Positions 11,223 to 22,654 of a stretch of DNA of 46,000 nucleotides are shown here, piece after piece. Position numbers and translations under genes: made by a program. The stretch is from Cristatella mucedo. Taxonomy: Eukaryota; Bryozoa; Phylactolaemata; Cristatellidae. Position 1 is the first letter of the stretch, and each line of letters begins with the position of its first letter. Below the pieces are notes generated by a model. That model saw only the letters and a list, made by a program, of their open reading frames with translations, made no database searches and was not told the DNA's origin. The stretch spans positions 485,001 to 531,000 of the forward strand of contig WPIO01000057.1 in NCBI GenBank assembly GCA_009760855.2, given 5' to 3'.

Positions 11223-11985
11223 AATGACTATAAGAAATAGTAATAATGCACTTGATAAAGCACCCTCAGAGAACTCAATCTCTTTCGATGCGTTACTGCA
11301 AATGTATGTATGTACGCTTACTGCAAAGGGAAATGCAATTGAATGGTGAGTAATATAAAGCTTGATAAACAACATAAATAACATGGTTAGGGGTGATATG
11401 CACAGGGTTAGCATGCAAATGTCGTTAGTGGCAGCCTGCACAGTGTCAGCACACATAAGCACATGAAGGACGAACCACAGGGACCCACTGAATGCTGTCC
11501 TACATACGTGTTTTTAATCTCTTTTTAAATGTGGTTAAGTCAGGTGATGTTCTGACGCAAGTCGAGAGGGAGTTCCAGGCTTTGGGAGCATACAAAATAA
11601 ATGCACGGTCTCCAAAGGATTTAAGGTTTGAACGAGGTATTGGTTGACTGTTGGATTGCGAAAAGCTGGTGGTACTATGTTTGGCCTGGTGGTGGAGTAG
11701 ATCTGAGAGATAGGCTGGAGCCAAAGAATGAAGTGACCTAAAAGTGAGCGTCAAAACCTTGAAGTGAATTCGTTGCTTGACTGGTAGCCATTGCAGGTCG
11801 GCGAGAAGTGATGTGAGGTGGCAACTGCGATGCTCTCAACAGACAAGCCTAGTTGTGAAGTCTTGCACCAGCTGTAATCGCCTGATGGCACATGCCGGTA
11901 GGCCAGCAAGCAGTGAGTTGCAGAAGTCGAGACAGGATGTTACGAATGCACGGACGAACTTAGACGTGGTATCCTTATCTAAACA
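11223..11985 (-). mobile_element. LINE A copy, 5'-truncated, minus strand
   Basis: Full 3' tail and UTR, then ORF2 C-terminal sequence (MTLTFRSLHSLAPAYLSDLL to NSLSTCVRTSPDLTTFKK at 11500-11754), extending to LDKDTTSKF near 11985, where it is truncated. Confidence 0.92.
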
Positions 11986-12000
11986 ATTGATTAATAGTAT

Positions 12001-12120
12001 TGGGGTGAGCAATCTGTACGAAGTGGTTCACAAAATCTATCCGCTCCTTCTCGCTCCCATCCTGCGTTTCGTCCCCCTTAATACAGTAATAAGCAGCGTC
12101 ACCTCGCTTGTCATGGAGAC
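12001..12120 (+). CDS. Possible unidentified exon
   Basis: An open stretch with a coding-like texture reads ...SNLYEVVHKIYPLLLAPILR then FVPLNTVISSVTSLVMETLV-KE and ends at a good donor, aaggag|gtgagc (12121 on). It is hydrophobic and has no family I recognise. The upstream acceptor is poor, and the phase does not fit LOX exon 1 directly. Confidence 0.22.
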
Positions 12121-12899
12121 GCTCGTGAAGGAGGTGAGCTTGCACGTGAGTTATGGCCTGCTATACATCAGGACTTACCATTGTGCCATTCTGCTGGCCT
12201 TCTCATACAAAACGGCAGCAAGCTCGACATACTGTTTGCATTGCATATGAACGTGAACCGCAGCAGCAGCAGGACGTTTCAGAGTTTTAACGAAATGGCT
12301 TGTTCGGCACGGCCTCGGCAGAGCAGGCCGTGGCTAATGAGGAATTAGACGGTACCGACTGATCGCTGCGAGAGAGTTAAATTTTTTCATCTATTACCTT
12401 TATCGTTTAATTCGCAATGTCACACTTTTATGTAAGGCCTTCCTATTCATAGCGTAGGAGACCTACTGCATTACCCTCTGGTGATGCGACAACGGCTGTC
12501 TTGACACTCAAGAACTTCGCAATACAAGAGCAATTCAAGTTAAATATCCCAAGTTAGTAAAAATAATCATAAAAGTTCACCTCGAGCGCCTTTCAATTGC
12601 CAAGCCGCCGTAAACGAGTCCGCGCCACACAAGAAAGGGAAAAGGAAGCATTGATGGGAGGGACGGAAAGGAACGGATCAAGCATGATCTGTGATAAAGT
12701 AATATTTCAGCAACTAGTGCGTCGAATGGCTGAGGGTGAAGTGTTACTATTTTAATCATCTGGTTTGAGTACGGACCGCCTTCCGATGAATGCGGCGATG
12801 GAAGAACCTTGGAGGCCTTGAAGCAAATACGAACGTTGGATCTCATCGAGGTCGAAAGGCTATGCGTCGACTGGAGATCCGTATTGATGTCCAACGGCA
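12121..12899. other. No recognised feature
   Basis: No repeat family or gene identified. The minus-strand frame at 12577-12900 has no domain. Confidence 0.5.
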
Positions 12900-13165
12900 T
12901 CTACTCTCCAACTGCCGACTATGGCACATCTTTTTCAGCGGTCCTGAACTGCTACTTCTATACTACTCACTACCTCAACTGCTCTCCTAACTCTGCTATG
13001 CTTCCCACTTTCTCTTTGTTGCGTGAGACGAAGTCTGTTGGCTACCGAATGCGTACCGAAAGCCGCTTAGGCTGTGAGTGCGCTATACAAAACTCTCCTG
13101 CGTAACACCCACATGGTCTTTATGACTTTGTGGAGTTACTGACGGAGATACATTACATTATGTCG
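12900..13165 (+). mobile_element. LINE family B 3' end
   Basis: Starts 'tctccaactgccgactatgg' and ends 'gagttactgacggagatacattacatta'. It matches the 3' UTR that follows the RT C-terminus at 15545-15815. A nearly matching copy lies inverted about 55 bp away. Confidence 0.8.
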
Positions 13166-13214
13166 GTTTTCCCTGTCTGTAACGGAGCTACCAGTGAGGC
13201 ATCGCCTTGACCTG

Positions 13215-13488
13215 GCTGCGCAAATTTGTATCTCTGTCTGTAACTCCACGAAGTCATAAAGACCATGTGGGTGTTGCGCAGGAGAGCTTTGTGTAGCACA
13301 CTCATAGCCTAAGCTGCTTCTGGTGCGAATTCGGTAGCCAACAGACTTCGTCTCACAAAACAAAGAGAAAGTGAGAAGCATAGCAGATTCAAGAGAGCAG
13401 TTTAGGTAGTGAGTAGCATGGAATTAGCAGCTCATAACCGCTGAAAAGGATGAGCCATAGTCGGCAGTAGGGGAGTAGTTGTCGTTGC
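13215..13488 (-). mobile_element. LINE family B 3' end, inverted
   Basis: Reverse complement of the family B 3' UTR, from the tail side (gtatctctgtctgtaactcc) to 'gccgacta' and 'gttgc'. With 12900-13165 it forms a large tail-to-tail inverted repeat. Confidence 0.8.
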
Positions 13489-14645
13489 GAGAAATAAAGC
13501 TCACTGCAGTAAAGCACTTTGCAGATCTGATGCCGTTCCTTTGGGTTGCTGCTGGCGTCGTACTGGTGCAATGTTAGCAGCACGAGTACTACTCTCAGTC
13601 AAGGAAGAGTGCTAGATCATTGAAAGACTCTTGCTTTGAGCAAATGATCTCTTCCGAAGTCGCACGCTAATGGTGCTGAAGCTAAAGATGACAATTCCAT
13701 CGCCTGGAATGGGTGACATGATGAGCAGCGTCAGAACGACTAACCTGTAGGAAGCACAAGCTCTAAACTAATGAGGCTTTCTGCTTGCAGCACACTTACA
13801 TACACATACCATACCTATGTCGTCGATGCTAAAGTACCGCCATTCGAGAGGGGAGACCACTTACTTCCTGAGGCGGATGCTTAGACCATTATACGCTTCG
13901 GATGCCCATATAGGGCACCCGGAGATGCTGAGAGATTGGCCCTAGACATTAAGTTTTAGGGAAATGCAATCTCACAAAAAGACTGCCTGGCGTTATTAAT
14001 ACGAGTAACGCAGCCTTTCGTGGCGACTACAGCTGTCGTTAAGCGATCGATGCTCTCCCTTGAGTGGCAGATCTGGATAACCCGCGGTGCACAGTTGTTT
14101 CTGTGCTGGCTGCACCAGCAATGGCGATGGATGCTGCTATCAGATGGCACACACTGCCGCCCGACTAGATTATATTAGTGTGGGGCGTCAGCCTCCAGCC
14201 CCTTATGTTTCTGCCACTGGGAGTAGTGGCAGCAGCGAGCTACGTGGTGGAACGTCAAATTCTTGTAGCTCGTTGTTTGGGTTGCCAGCGGTGGCTCGTG
14301 CCGTTTCACCTGTCAAGACGACTAGTTCCGAATGATATACGTTTCCATAAATTGTGTAGTCTGAGGGTGACACCCCGGTTTAGCCATCGGTTAAGGTGCT
14401 CGATTTGACTACTCAGGTCCTAGTCTGTCTCAGGCCTCTGGGCATAATCGATGCACCCCGAAAGTTATTAAGTTCCTTTATCGATGAATTGATCGAATTA
14501 GTTTCTAGGAATCGCCTGTCGACCCTCTTCTTCCACCTCGTGGCTATAAGGGCGTATTTTGAAACCCGCCAATTCCTAAGCAAATAGTGAATTGGCTCAG
14601 CTTCCGCTTCCGTTCGATGACCTAGTAAGCCTCTTGCTATGCGCT
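13489..14645. other. No recognised feature
   Basis: About 1.15 kb without a known repeat or gene. A short 'cggttaaggtgctcg' at 14389-14403 matches the A-box region of SINE-2 but nothing around it does. Overlapping frames at 14087-14408 have no domain. Confidence 0.45.
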
Positions 14646-14790
14646 TTAAATGTGACTATATGCTACATCTATGCTATATATTATATATATATATTGAATT
14701 TTGATATGTTTATTATATGGATATATTGATATATTAATTGAATTTCGATTGCGTTTTGAATTTTAATGATTTAATTGACCTATTAAGCTT
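14646..14790. repeat. AT-rich low-complexity tract
   Basis: Dominated by tatata and 'attgaatttt' words, including an alternating TA stretch at about 14678-14694. Confidence 0.85.
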
Positions 14791-15131
14791 CTAATAGGAA
14801 GTATCTTGCTATTGCTAACATCAACAACCGTTTGCAACTGCCTAGAGAGAGAGTAGTTTCGCGATTGTTTCAGTGCACATTTTTTCAAGACTAGTTTTTT
14901 TGAGAAAACCAAGCATTATTCTATGTTTCCACGACATTGCCCGCAGATTCAATCTCGCGTGGCTATTGCTCGAGCTTCGGCAGCGTCCACGCCCACGTAG
15001 CTGTTCCGCCCCAGCCGGACTCAAAGCACTCCACCCACCCAAAGGGCGAGCTGCGTACCAGCTCCTTGGGCTCTGCAGTCGGGTGATATCAGCAGACTAA
15101 GCTGGATTTAATTGCAATAGGTCAGCTTCGG
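14791..15131. other. No recognised feature
   Basis: Upstream flank of a family B copy. Open frames on both strands have no domain. Confidence 0.45.
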
Positions 15132-15815
15132 TTGTGCGACCCACTAGCTCCGCAGCTGACTACTTTCTGTAATTCCCTTTTGGCTGGGCTGCCAAAGAAA
15201 GCTATTAGGCCACTGCAGCGGAATATGAATATGGCTGCAAGGCTAGCCTTCATGTCCCAGCGGCTTGACCAAGTGTCTCCTTTGCTAAAAGAGCTAGGAT
15301 GGTTGCCGGTTGAGCAACGGATTCAGAGCAAAGTTCTTACGCTGATCCACAAGGAACGCCACGGCCTAGCTCCGTCGTACCTAGCTGAACTGCTACATCA
15401 GTTTCAGCCTGTTCGCACCCTCAGGTCCTGTGTGGACAATCAATTAGCTGTCCTATTCCTCCGCTTACAGACTGTTGGCGACAGAAGCTGTAGCTCTGCA
15501 GGTCCTAGACTGTGGAACTCGCTTCCACAACTCTTACGCAACGAAAAATACTCTCCTACTGCCGACTATGGCACATCCTTTTCAGCGGTCCTGAGCTGCT
15601 ACTTCTATGCTACAACTACCTCAACTGCTCTCCTGACTCTGCATTGCTTCCCACTTTCTCTTTGTTGCGTGAGACGAAGTCTGTTGGCTGCCGAATGCGT
15701 ACCGAAAGCCGCTTAGGCTGTGAGTGCGCTATACAAAACTCTCCTGCGTAACACCCACGTGGTCTCTATGACGTTGTGGAGTTACAGACGGAGATACATT
15801 ACATTACTTGCAAAC
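15132..15815 (+). mobile_element. LINE family B, ORF2 C-terminus plus 3' UTR
   Basis: 15132-15550 encodes FCNSLLAGLPKKAIRPLQ, LGWLPVEQRIQSKVLTLIHK, HGLAPSYLAELL and GPRLWNSLPQLLRN. This is the L2-group region after the RT domain, clearly different from family A. The family B 3' UTR and tail follow. It is 5'-truncated. The frame appears open to about 15716, but the catalytic RT is absent. Confidence 0.88.
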
Positions 15816-16169
15816 CGGCCAGTTTTGGACGCTATCCATTCTCCTCGCTCGTGGTCGCTCTTAACTTCTCTCCGTGAACTCTGGAGCTGTTTCTACGAAG
15901 GCTATGGCATTAGAAAGGCTCGAGCCTGCTTGCGTTTGCCTTCGCGAAAAACAATAAAAGGCAATGCAAGACAACCGTCGTCATCAACACCGCAACTCGC
16001 TTTGCTCTTCGTTGCGCCGGCGTCGCCCGACCACGAGCCCCTACAGAGCGACAAAGCTCGTTAGCAAGCGGGAGCAAAAGCACTCGGCGATACTTCCTGC
16101 CGATTTAGCTTGAGCACTTTAGTGGAAATCAAAGACCGAGGTTTGAATGCCAGCGCTGAATGCCGAACG
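15816..16169. other. No recognised feature
   Basis: Follows the family B tail. A 114-codon frame (15720-16064) begins inside the repeat and has no domain. Confidence 0.45.
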
Positions 16170-16305
16170 AAAAGTTGTCTCGATAGCTCAACCGGTAGAG
16201 CACTAGCTCTCTAACACAGGCTGCAAGATCGTTCCCTCTAAATGCGAAATCCTTTACTAGGCGGTCAGTCACACTACAGACGGCCTCGGGCCGATTTAAT
16301 TTTTT
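16170..16305 (+). mobile_element. tRNA-like head with T-run end, probable SINE
   Basis: 'atagctcaaccggtagagca' is a classic tRNA D-arm/A-box sequence. About 45 bases on, 'gatcgttccc' is a weak B box. The end 'gggccgatttaatttttt' resembles the SINE-1 end. The head differs from SINE-1, so it is either another SINE or a tRNA pseudogene. It cannot fold as a working tRNA in my reading. Confidence 0.45.
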
Positions 16306-16569
16306 GAAATTACTTAACAAAGGAAGTCGATCGGGCACAACACATATGCGGTCAGCTGCGGTTATTCAGTCTTTGACCATGTTGCATTACCGTTTCTTAC
16401 CTGCCAGAGAGAGCTGATGGCATCACTCTCACTCTGTGTCCTTCTCACTCTTTCTTTCTCACTTATTGACGATGGGCCGTCTCTTGCTTCAGCATAACTG
16501 TCAGAACTAACCTAGCCTAACTAGGCTAGGCATCTAAAAACAACCACTATTCTGACTTAAGTCGTTCAG
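16306..16569. other. No recognised feature
   Basis: Nothing supported, apart from a short palindrome CCTAGCC..GGCTAGG near 16512-16531. Confidence 0.5.
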
Positions 16570-16850
16570 GTGAGCCTTGAACGAACTTCAAATCTTTTGG
16601 AGACTATGCCTTTAGTTTGCATGGTCCTAAAGCCTGGAGTTCACTTCCGCCTGATTCCACCAGACCACTTCATGGAATCAGTTGACTTGATGACATTTAA
16701 AAAAGAAGCTACAAATGCACATGTTTATCACAGCATTTAGTGGGTCCTTGCAGTTCGTCGTTAGTATTCTTATGCGTGCTGGCGCTGTGCTCGCTGCCAC
16801 TAACCCTATTTACATGTCACTCTACATTCACTCTGGGGCAGCTCTCCCAA
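16570..16850 (+). mobile_element. LINE A fragment, end of ORF2 and start of 3' UTR
   Basis: 'cttcaaatcttttggagactatgcctttagttt' through 'gacatttaaaaaagaagc' and 'tttagtgggtcc' to 'gctgccactaacc'. It matches the segment after LKSFGDRAF in the intact copy and has lost the stem-loop and tail. Confidence 0.8.
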
Positions 16851-17522
16851 AACTCCTGGATGTCTTTAGTTCTGTTTCTCACGCACCTGTTTCAGCACCC
16901 TAAGTTGCTTTGTATTCCTTATGCGTAGCCCGTATGCGTTCCCTATGTATTCGCCCATTGCCGCTTTCAGTCACCTATTTTTGTCTGCGGTCTCTCTTTT
17001 TCCACCTCTTTCTCTGAATCTCTTTCCCTCACTATAGCCAATTGTTATCGGAGTGACAAAGGCTAAGCAGGCCATTGATTCATGACAATCAGCCGGCCTA
17101 GCATTGCAGTGCACCCACTACCAACTGGTTCCATGCAGTCAGTTAGAAATATTGGGCAAGGAGGTATAACACTGTCCTTTTCTCCCTTTTACTAATGCTG
17201 AATACCCTCTCTTGCTCTCATGCACTTAAACCTTTCTCCCAATTCCACAACTCCACGTGCTTCTTTGACTTGCTCACATACTTTCAGGCTTGTTCCTATT
17301 AATTTGAACTGCATTGAATTGCGTCTGTAGTACACACACTCTCTCTCACTCTCTTTCTCTCATTATCCCTTTTGTTCTCTTTATTTACACCGCCCTCTGT
17401 CTTAAGCATCTCCTTCATTCGCAGCCACTCGGGTGCGTCAGGCACTCTTCGCCCCGTTTCTCTCCTAATTTCCTAGAAACTCACTCTCTCTGTGTCTAGT
17501 ACTGGGTCATACGCATCGGAGC
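16851..17522. other. Pyrimidine-rich unrecognised DNA
   Basis: Increasingly CT-rich toward the microsatellite. No gene or repeat family identified. Confidence 0.5.
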
Positions 17523-17528
17523 TCACTC

Positions 17529-17600
<72 letters not shown>

Positions 17601-17660
17601 TCTCTTCTCTCTACTCTCTCTCTCTCTCTACTCTTTCTCTCTACTCTCTCTCTCTCTCTC
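17523..17660. repeat. (CT)n microsatellite
   Basis: Pure CT to about 17614, then CTCTTCT and CTCTACT interruptions. Confidence 0.97.
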
Positions 17661-18308
<648 letters not shown>

Positions 18309-18894
18309 TCGTATTCCTTTCATACTGCACCCAAAAATATGTAATTTTAGCGACAGCTTGAGGTGCTTGAGCTGGCTGACCTCGACGGTGGGCTCAGTTC
18401 AATCTGTGACTGACAATCGATATTTCAGCTGCAACCGTAAAAACGAAGCTAAGCTTCCGCTGCTGCATACAGCAGCGTCTTTAATAAGGCATTCCTTAAC
18501 ATTTGTCTTTTCAAACAGAGGTGCAGGTAGTTTGTTCCTAAATCCGGCTTGTTAAATTAAACCTGGGTGCATACCGCGCGGTGAAGTACACGCCATTAGC
18601 TATACTCGTCTAGTGCTGACTAAATGTGAAGCGGAAGTGAGAGAAAGTTGAGAATAGCAGCTAGAAGCAAGGAAACTATTAAAGCACGTCGCGTCAGTGT
18701 GCGAAAGTGGGTCACCTCCGTAGGTCCGGCCTGACTCAGTGAACGGCAAGACGAGAGCTTCAACGGAAACTGCCGTTCGACCAGCGCTTGAAGTCTTTAC
18801 TGAATTCAGTCAGCGATCTAAGCACGCTCTTACCTATTGGCAATTATTTTTGTGTACGATATGCTCGAGATAATGGTCACTTAGCAGCATCTTA
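18309..18894. other. No recognised feature
   Basis: No repeat family and no coding similarity. Confidence 0.5.
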
Positions 18895-19090
18895 GTTTAT
18901 ACATTGAAAATGATGAGCTGTGAGAAATATTTTAGTGGAGATTCAAGCGACACCACTCCACTGAAACCTTGCTCCACCCTGTGTATTAACTACTTTCTAA
19001 CCAGCGATAATGACTACAGTATTACTGCACTTGCCCTGTTTTATGTATCAGCTGCGTTCGTCACTGTTGATCACTCCATATCCCAGGTGT
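18895..19090 (+). mobile_element. LINE family B RT fragment
   Basis: The translation includes TSDNDYSITALALFYVSAAF then VTVDHSI. This matches family B's D-x-x-x-V-TALALLDLSAAFDT-x-DH motif, with the catalytic Asp region mutated. Upstream, YIENDE...FSG fits the preceding block. It is a degraded remnant. Confidence 0.65.
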
Positions 19091-19600
19091 AAAATAAAAC
19101 CGTCGAGAACGGCGATCGCTCTGGCAAGGAAAGCACTGGCGTAGCCCTTGCGTCGGCGTCGAGAAGTTCTGCGTTGACGCTCGATGCCTACCGGAGCTAA
19201 ATTCTGTATCCCGCCACGGTCGCCTTGAGCTCAGAAAAGCAGTCACATTGTATTCACACTTATTCGGCTCTGCTGTGCGAGATTGGCCAGGCTTCTAGGA
19301 CTAGGACGCAGACAAGCAAGCTGTTGTCTCGTTTTCCGTCGGGTCGGCGCGGAGCGTTTCAATTGCTTAGCTGCACCAAACCGCCACCAGCAGACCATTG
19401 TTTGTTATCTTAGCCCATTCACTGAAATACTAGAACGCCCGCCCTCTTCAGGCTCGACGCTGACAAATCGATTGAACACTGGTGGCAGCACTGGACTAGC
19501 ACTCAAAGACCTGACGCCCCGCTTGGGCGTCGGCTGGGAGTGAACTACCTGCATTGCTATTGGTAGCGGCTGATCTCCTAATGACTACAGTATTACTTGC
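19091..19600. other. No recognised feature
   Basis: Nothing supported. The word 'tgactacagtattact' near 19580 repeats one inside the RT fragment at about 19011. Confidence 0.45.
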
Positions 19601-19601
19601 A

Positions 19602-19664
19602 CTGCAGAGTGTAGCCAGAATGAAACGGATCGCTGATCCGTTTCATTCTGTCAGCACTCTGCTC
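19602..19664. repeat. Long hairpin (16-bp perfect core, extended arms)
   Basis: Core arms CAGAATGAAACGGATC and GATCCGTTTCATTCTG (19616-19650) flank GCT. Outside them, gcagagtgtagc and tcagcactctgc pair with few mismatches, so the whole stem is about 28 bp. Confidence 0.92.
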
Positions 19665-19843
19665 TCCGCCCCCACGCCACTTATTTTTTACACTAATTCT
19701 CCAGATCATAACTTGTCTCGTAAAAGCATCGCATTCACAGATAATCAGTGGCTGTCCCGGAATTTTTTTACAGCTGCTAAACCTGCAAAATCTGTATGTG
19801 GGAGCGAGATCGCCCAAGAGTTTCAGGTGGCGGGGCTAGAGAG

Positions 19844-19992
<149 letters not shown>

Positions 19993-20141
19993 GCGGTCCA
20001 GGTCACTACAACGCTGTAGCGGGTAGGGGCCAAGTAACCTCTCGCCCCTGGCGCGGTCACTAGTTATAGCGGCGTTGCTCCTATCAGAGAATTGATGAGA
20101 ATAAATATTTTGCATCCTCTGAGCCTTTAAAGTTAGGGGCT

Positions 20142-20290
20142 AATATTATTATAAATCATTTGCACAGCAACCTACGAGAATTTAATCTCTATTCAGGCAC
20201 TTCACATAGCGATGGGGTTCGAGCCAACCATCTCTCTCTTCAAATACATTAACTTAAACCTTTGTCGAGGCGAGAACCTTTACTTTGACC
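20142..20290 (-). mobile_element. SINE-2 (tRNA head, LINE A-like tail)
   Basis: Read on the minus strand: a diverged tRNA-like head, B-box-like GGCTCGAACCC, then 'tgtgaagtgcctgaatagag', 'attaaattctc' and an AT-rich tail. Same family as 36205-36340 and 39028-39157. Confidence 0.75.
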
Positions 20291-21561
20291 TTTTCCGAGG
20301 CGATAACCTTATCACACGTTAAACCTGCATGGCCCAAAGATCCGTTTTAGGTCTACTGCTGTAATCAATGCACAGTCTGCCTCTTGTCGATGTAATCGAC
20401 AAGTTCTATCGATGCCTGTACTTAAATAAAAATAACGCATTTGTACTTTTGCATGATCCTTCCCTGCCTTCGACTTGTCAAGCTCTCTCAGTTCCTTGCA
20501 GTGACTACAGTTGACATCTACGCTGTGACTGCGGACGATTTTTTGGTAACGGAATGACGAAAATTCAGCCTACGCTAGCTGCATACACAGCAGGATATCT
20601 ATTTCCTAGTCTTTTAGCTGGCCTTTAGGTCTCTCAGTTCTCGCTTCCTTCCCGCCTTTCAGCTGAATTTGCTGTCGCATCAGGCTACTCATCTCATAAC
20701 CTTCCCGTCTGACTTTGCTGATTAATTAATTAATTAATTGTGCCCCTAAGTAACTTCTAATCTTATGCAAAGCTTGGAACTTCCTGTCGATTGCCCTCCC
20801 TTCCTCTCCCGATTTGACATGACTTCCGCAAAATCTGAAAATGCCATAACGTTTAATTCGCACTTTACTTTGACCGAATTGATTGCCTGTTCTTGCTTCC
20901 GCATTAGGAACCAGTGAGCTTGAATTTTTCCCTGAGGGCTTTCAGGGATCGTTTGAATACGGAGCTTATCGGAGGTCCTGACGTCCGGCCCTAAGAACTT
21001 TCTTGTGTGCTCTCTTTTATGCTGGCCCAAGTATCGTACTGCGGTGTTTTGCACGTTTGCCTGGGCAGGATACGGTGCTGTTCATTGACTCTTGATTATT
21101 TCTCACTCTTGGGGAGTTGTAAAGTGGCTGAATAAACATTCACTTCTTATTCTGTTGCTATTATTATCTTTATTTTTGTAAACAGCTATATTCACATCAA
21201 ATCAAGTGGAATTAGCTACCCAAAAAATGTAAACGGCTGAAATGCCAACTTGCGATTAGGAGTTCCCGTGGGAAAGCCGAAGCTCTCAGCACGCCATAAC
21301 CCGAAACCCTTTTAATCCGTAGCCACGCCCCTCTGAGCCAGAGCTGGGCTATCTCAACCAATTGGGAACAGCTTGAACCTGGATCACGTGCTCTAAAGCT
21401 TCCTAGATAAAGGCGTGATCCAGGTTAACCGCAACAGACTGCTGGCAGCTATTCAGGTAAGCTGTGTCTTGGGTTTGAAAGCTTAAAGAGCACTCGCCGT
21501 GTTCTTCGCTACAGCGTTTGACTTGGGCTCAGTAGCTGTATACAGGGTTACTATACCGCCT
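20291..21561. other. Unrecognised DNA; partner of repeat at 800-1085
   Basis: No gene identified. 20880-21090 shares ordered short blocks with 800-1085. A small (TTAA)n run lies at about 20721-20739. Confidence 0.45.
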
Positions 21562-21576
21562 TTCGAGCAAGCGACA

Positions 21577-21632
<56 letters not shown>

Positions 21633-21700
21633 ACGCGCGCGCGAGTGTGTGCATGCACGTGTGTGAAGTTACAGGCGGACATACTTTGCATTCCATTACA
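21577..21700. repeat. (GT)n microsatellite joined to a family B tail
   Basis: (GT)n at 21579-21631, then alternating gcacgcgcgcgcg, then 'gttacaggcggacatact' and cattacatcc, which match the extreme 3' end of LINE family B. The alternating purine-pyrimidine tract favours Z-DNA. Confidence 0.85.
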
Positions 21701-22059
21701 TCCATAGCTGAAAGGCTAAGTGGATGTTGATGCACTAAGTACGTCTAAACTAAATTTGCGTCGAAATTGAAGCATTTAATAGGGTATCCGAGTAAGCTAG
21801 TAGAGCTCGCTTTTTCGAGGATTTGACTCTTTGGCGACTAAATCGGCCTGATCCACTTCCTGCAGTCAGGCTCTGGAGATCGTTGCAAACGCTGTGTGTA
21901 CTTTTCCTATGGTCCTGACCCCAGCTAGTCAGTCCATCTGAAACCTCGGACCAGTTGCAGGATGAAAGGTTAGGGGACGGTTTTACAAGTGACAGGCGAT
22001 GAACGTACGCTCAACGAAGACGAACGATGTCGGCCCCCCGCCCGATGGCGAGTGATGGC
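21701..22059. other. Unrecognised DNA
   Basis: Around 21825-21895 the words 'actaaatcgg' and 'caggctctggagatcgttgcaaacgc' recur from the repeats at 1586-2520. Nothing else. Confidence 0.45.
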
Positions 22060-22315
22060 GATAATAATTATAATAATAATGCACTTGATAAAGCGCCCTC
22101 AGAGAACTCAATCTCTTTCTAGGTGCTTTACATTTGCTGCCGCTACAGTTGCCTCATTAGGTGGCAGGCATGCAAGGAGCCTGTCGGCCGGGTGGGGTGG
22201 CAGGAGGCTTGAGGAATCGCACAGTGGTATGGCCACGCCCTCACTAGCTCCGGCCAATCAATCTGTGTCCAATCATTAGCAGCCAGCCACTCGGCCACCA
22301 GGCATTTCGGCTAGA
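22060..22315 (-). mobile_element. SINE-3 (tRNA Ser/Leu-like head, LINE A tail)
   Basis: On the minus strand it begins 'ggtggccgagtggctggctg', an A box TGGCCGAGTGG typical of class II tRNAs. A diverged body follows, ending 'gcagcaaatgtaaagcacct' with the LINE A stem-loop and (ATT)n tail. The tail is close to identical to that of the LINE A copies. Confidence 0.75.
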
Positions 22316-22654
22316 AACGTGAGAGTAAATCTAGCTTAGCAGCTATGAAGAGATAAATATGCCACTTGGAGCAATAGCAGCATTTACTAGGCTCCCAACG
22401 CCTGTGGTGCTCCAGAAGCCCGGAACTCACTACCGACGAACGTCGCAAGCTCTACCGATACCGATCAACCTCTGTCGCTCTACCCTACCTGTTGACAGTT
22501 GTCAAGAGGTCATCACTACTTGTTAAGACCAAGATCTCTGATCAGATCGTTTAGATCTATCTGGCTGGAGAATTATGGCTTTCTATACTCGTTGGGACCT
22601 ATGAAATAGGAATCTGGATCTGCAGTAGCGTCCTCGTTTTCGAACTAACTGCTG
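22316..22654. other. Mostly unrecognised, with a LINE A scrap
   Basis: 22380-22435 resembles the 'gctcccaaagcctggaactc' region of LINE A. The rest is unrecognised. Confidence 0.45.

Noticed and set aside
11777-12250. 157-codon + strand frame
   Set aside because: Its first 70 codons are the antisense of a LINE A ORF2 C-terminus. Only the later part (about 12001-12120) was kept, as a weak exon candidate.
14380-14410. SINE-2 A-box sequence 'cggttaaggtgctcg'
   Set aside because: Only about 15 bases match and no B box or tail follows.
16170-16250. Possible functional tRNA gene
   Set aside because: The D-arm is excellent, but the T-arm/B box is poor and no acceptor-stem pairing is evident. The sequence continues into a SINE-like body with a T-run.
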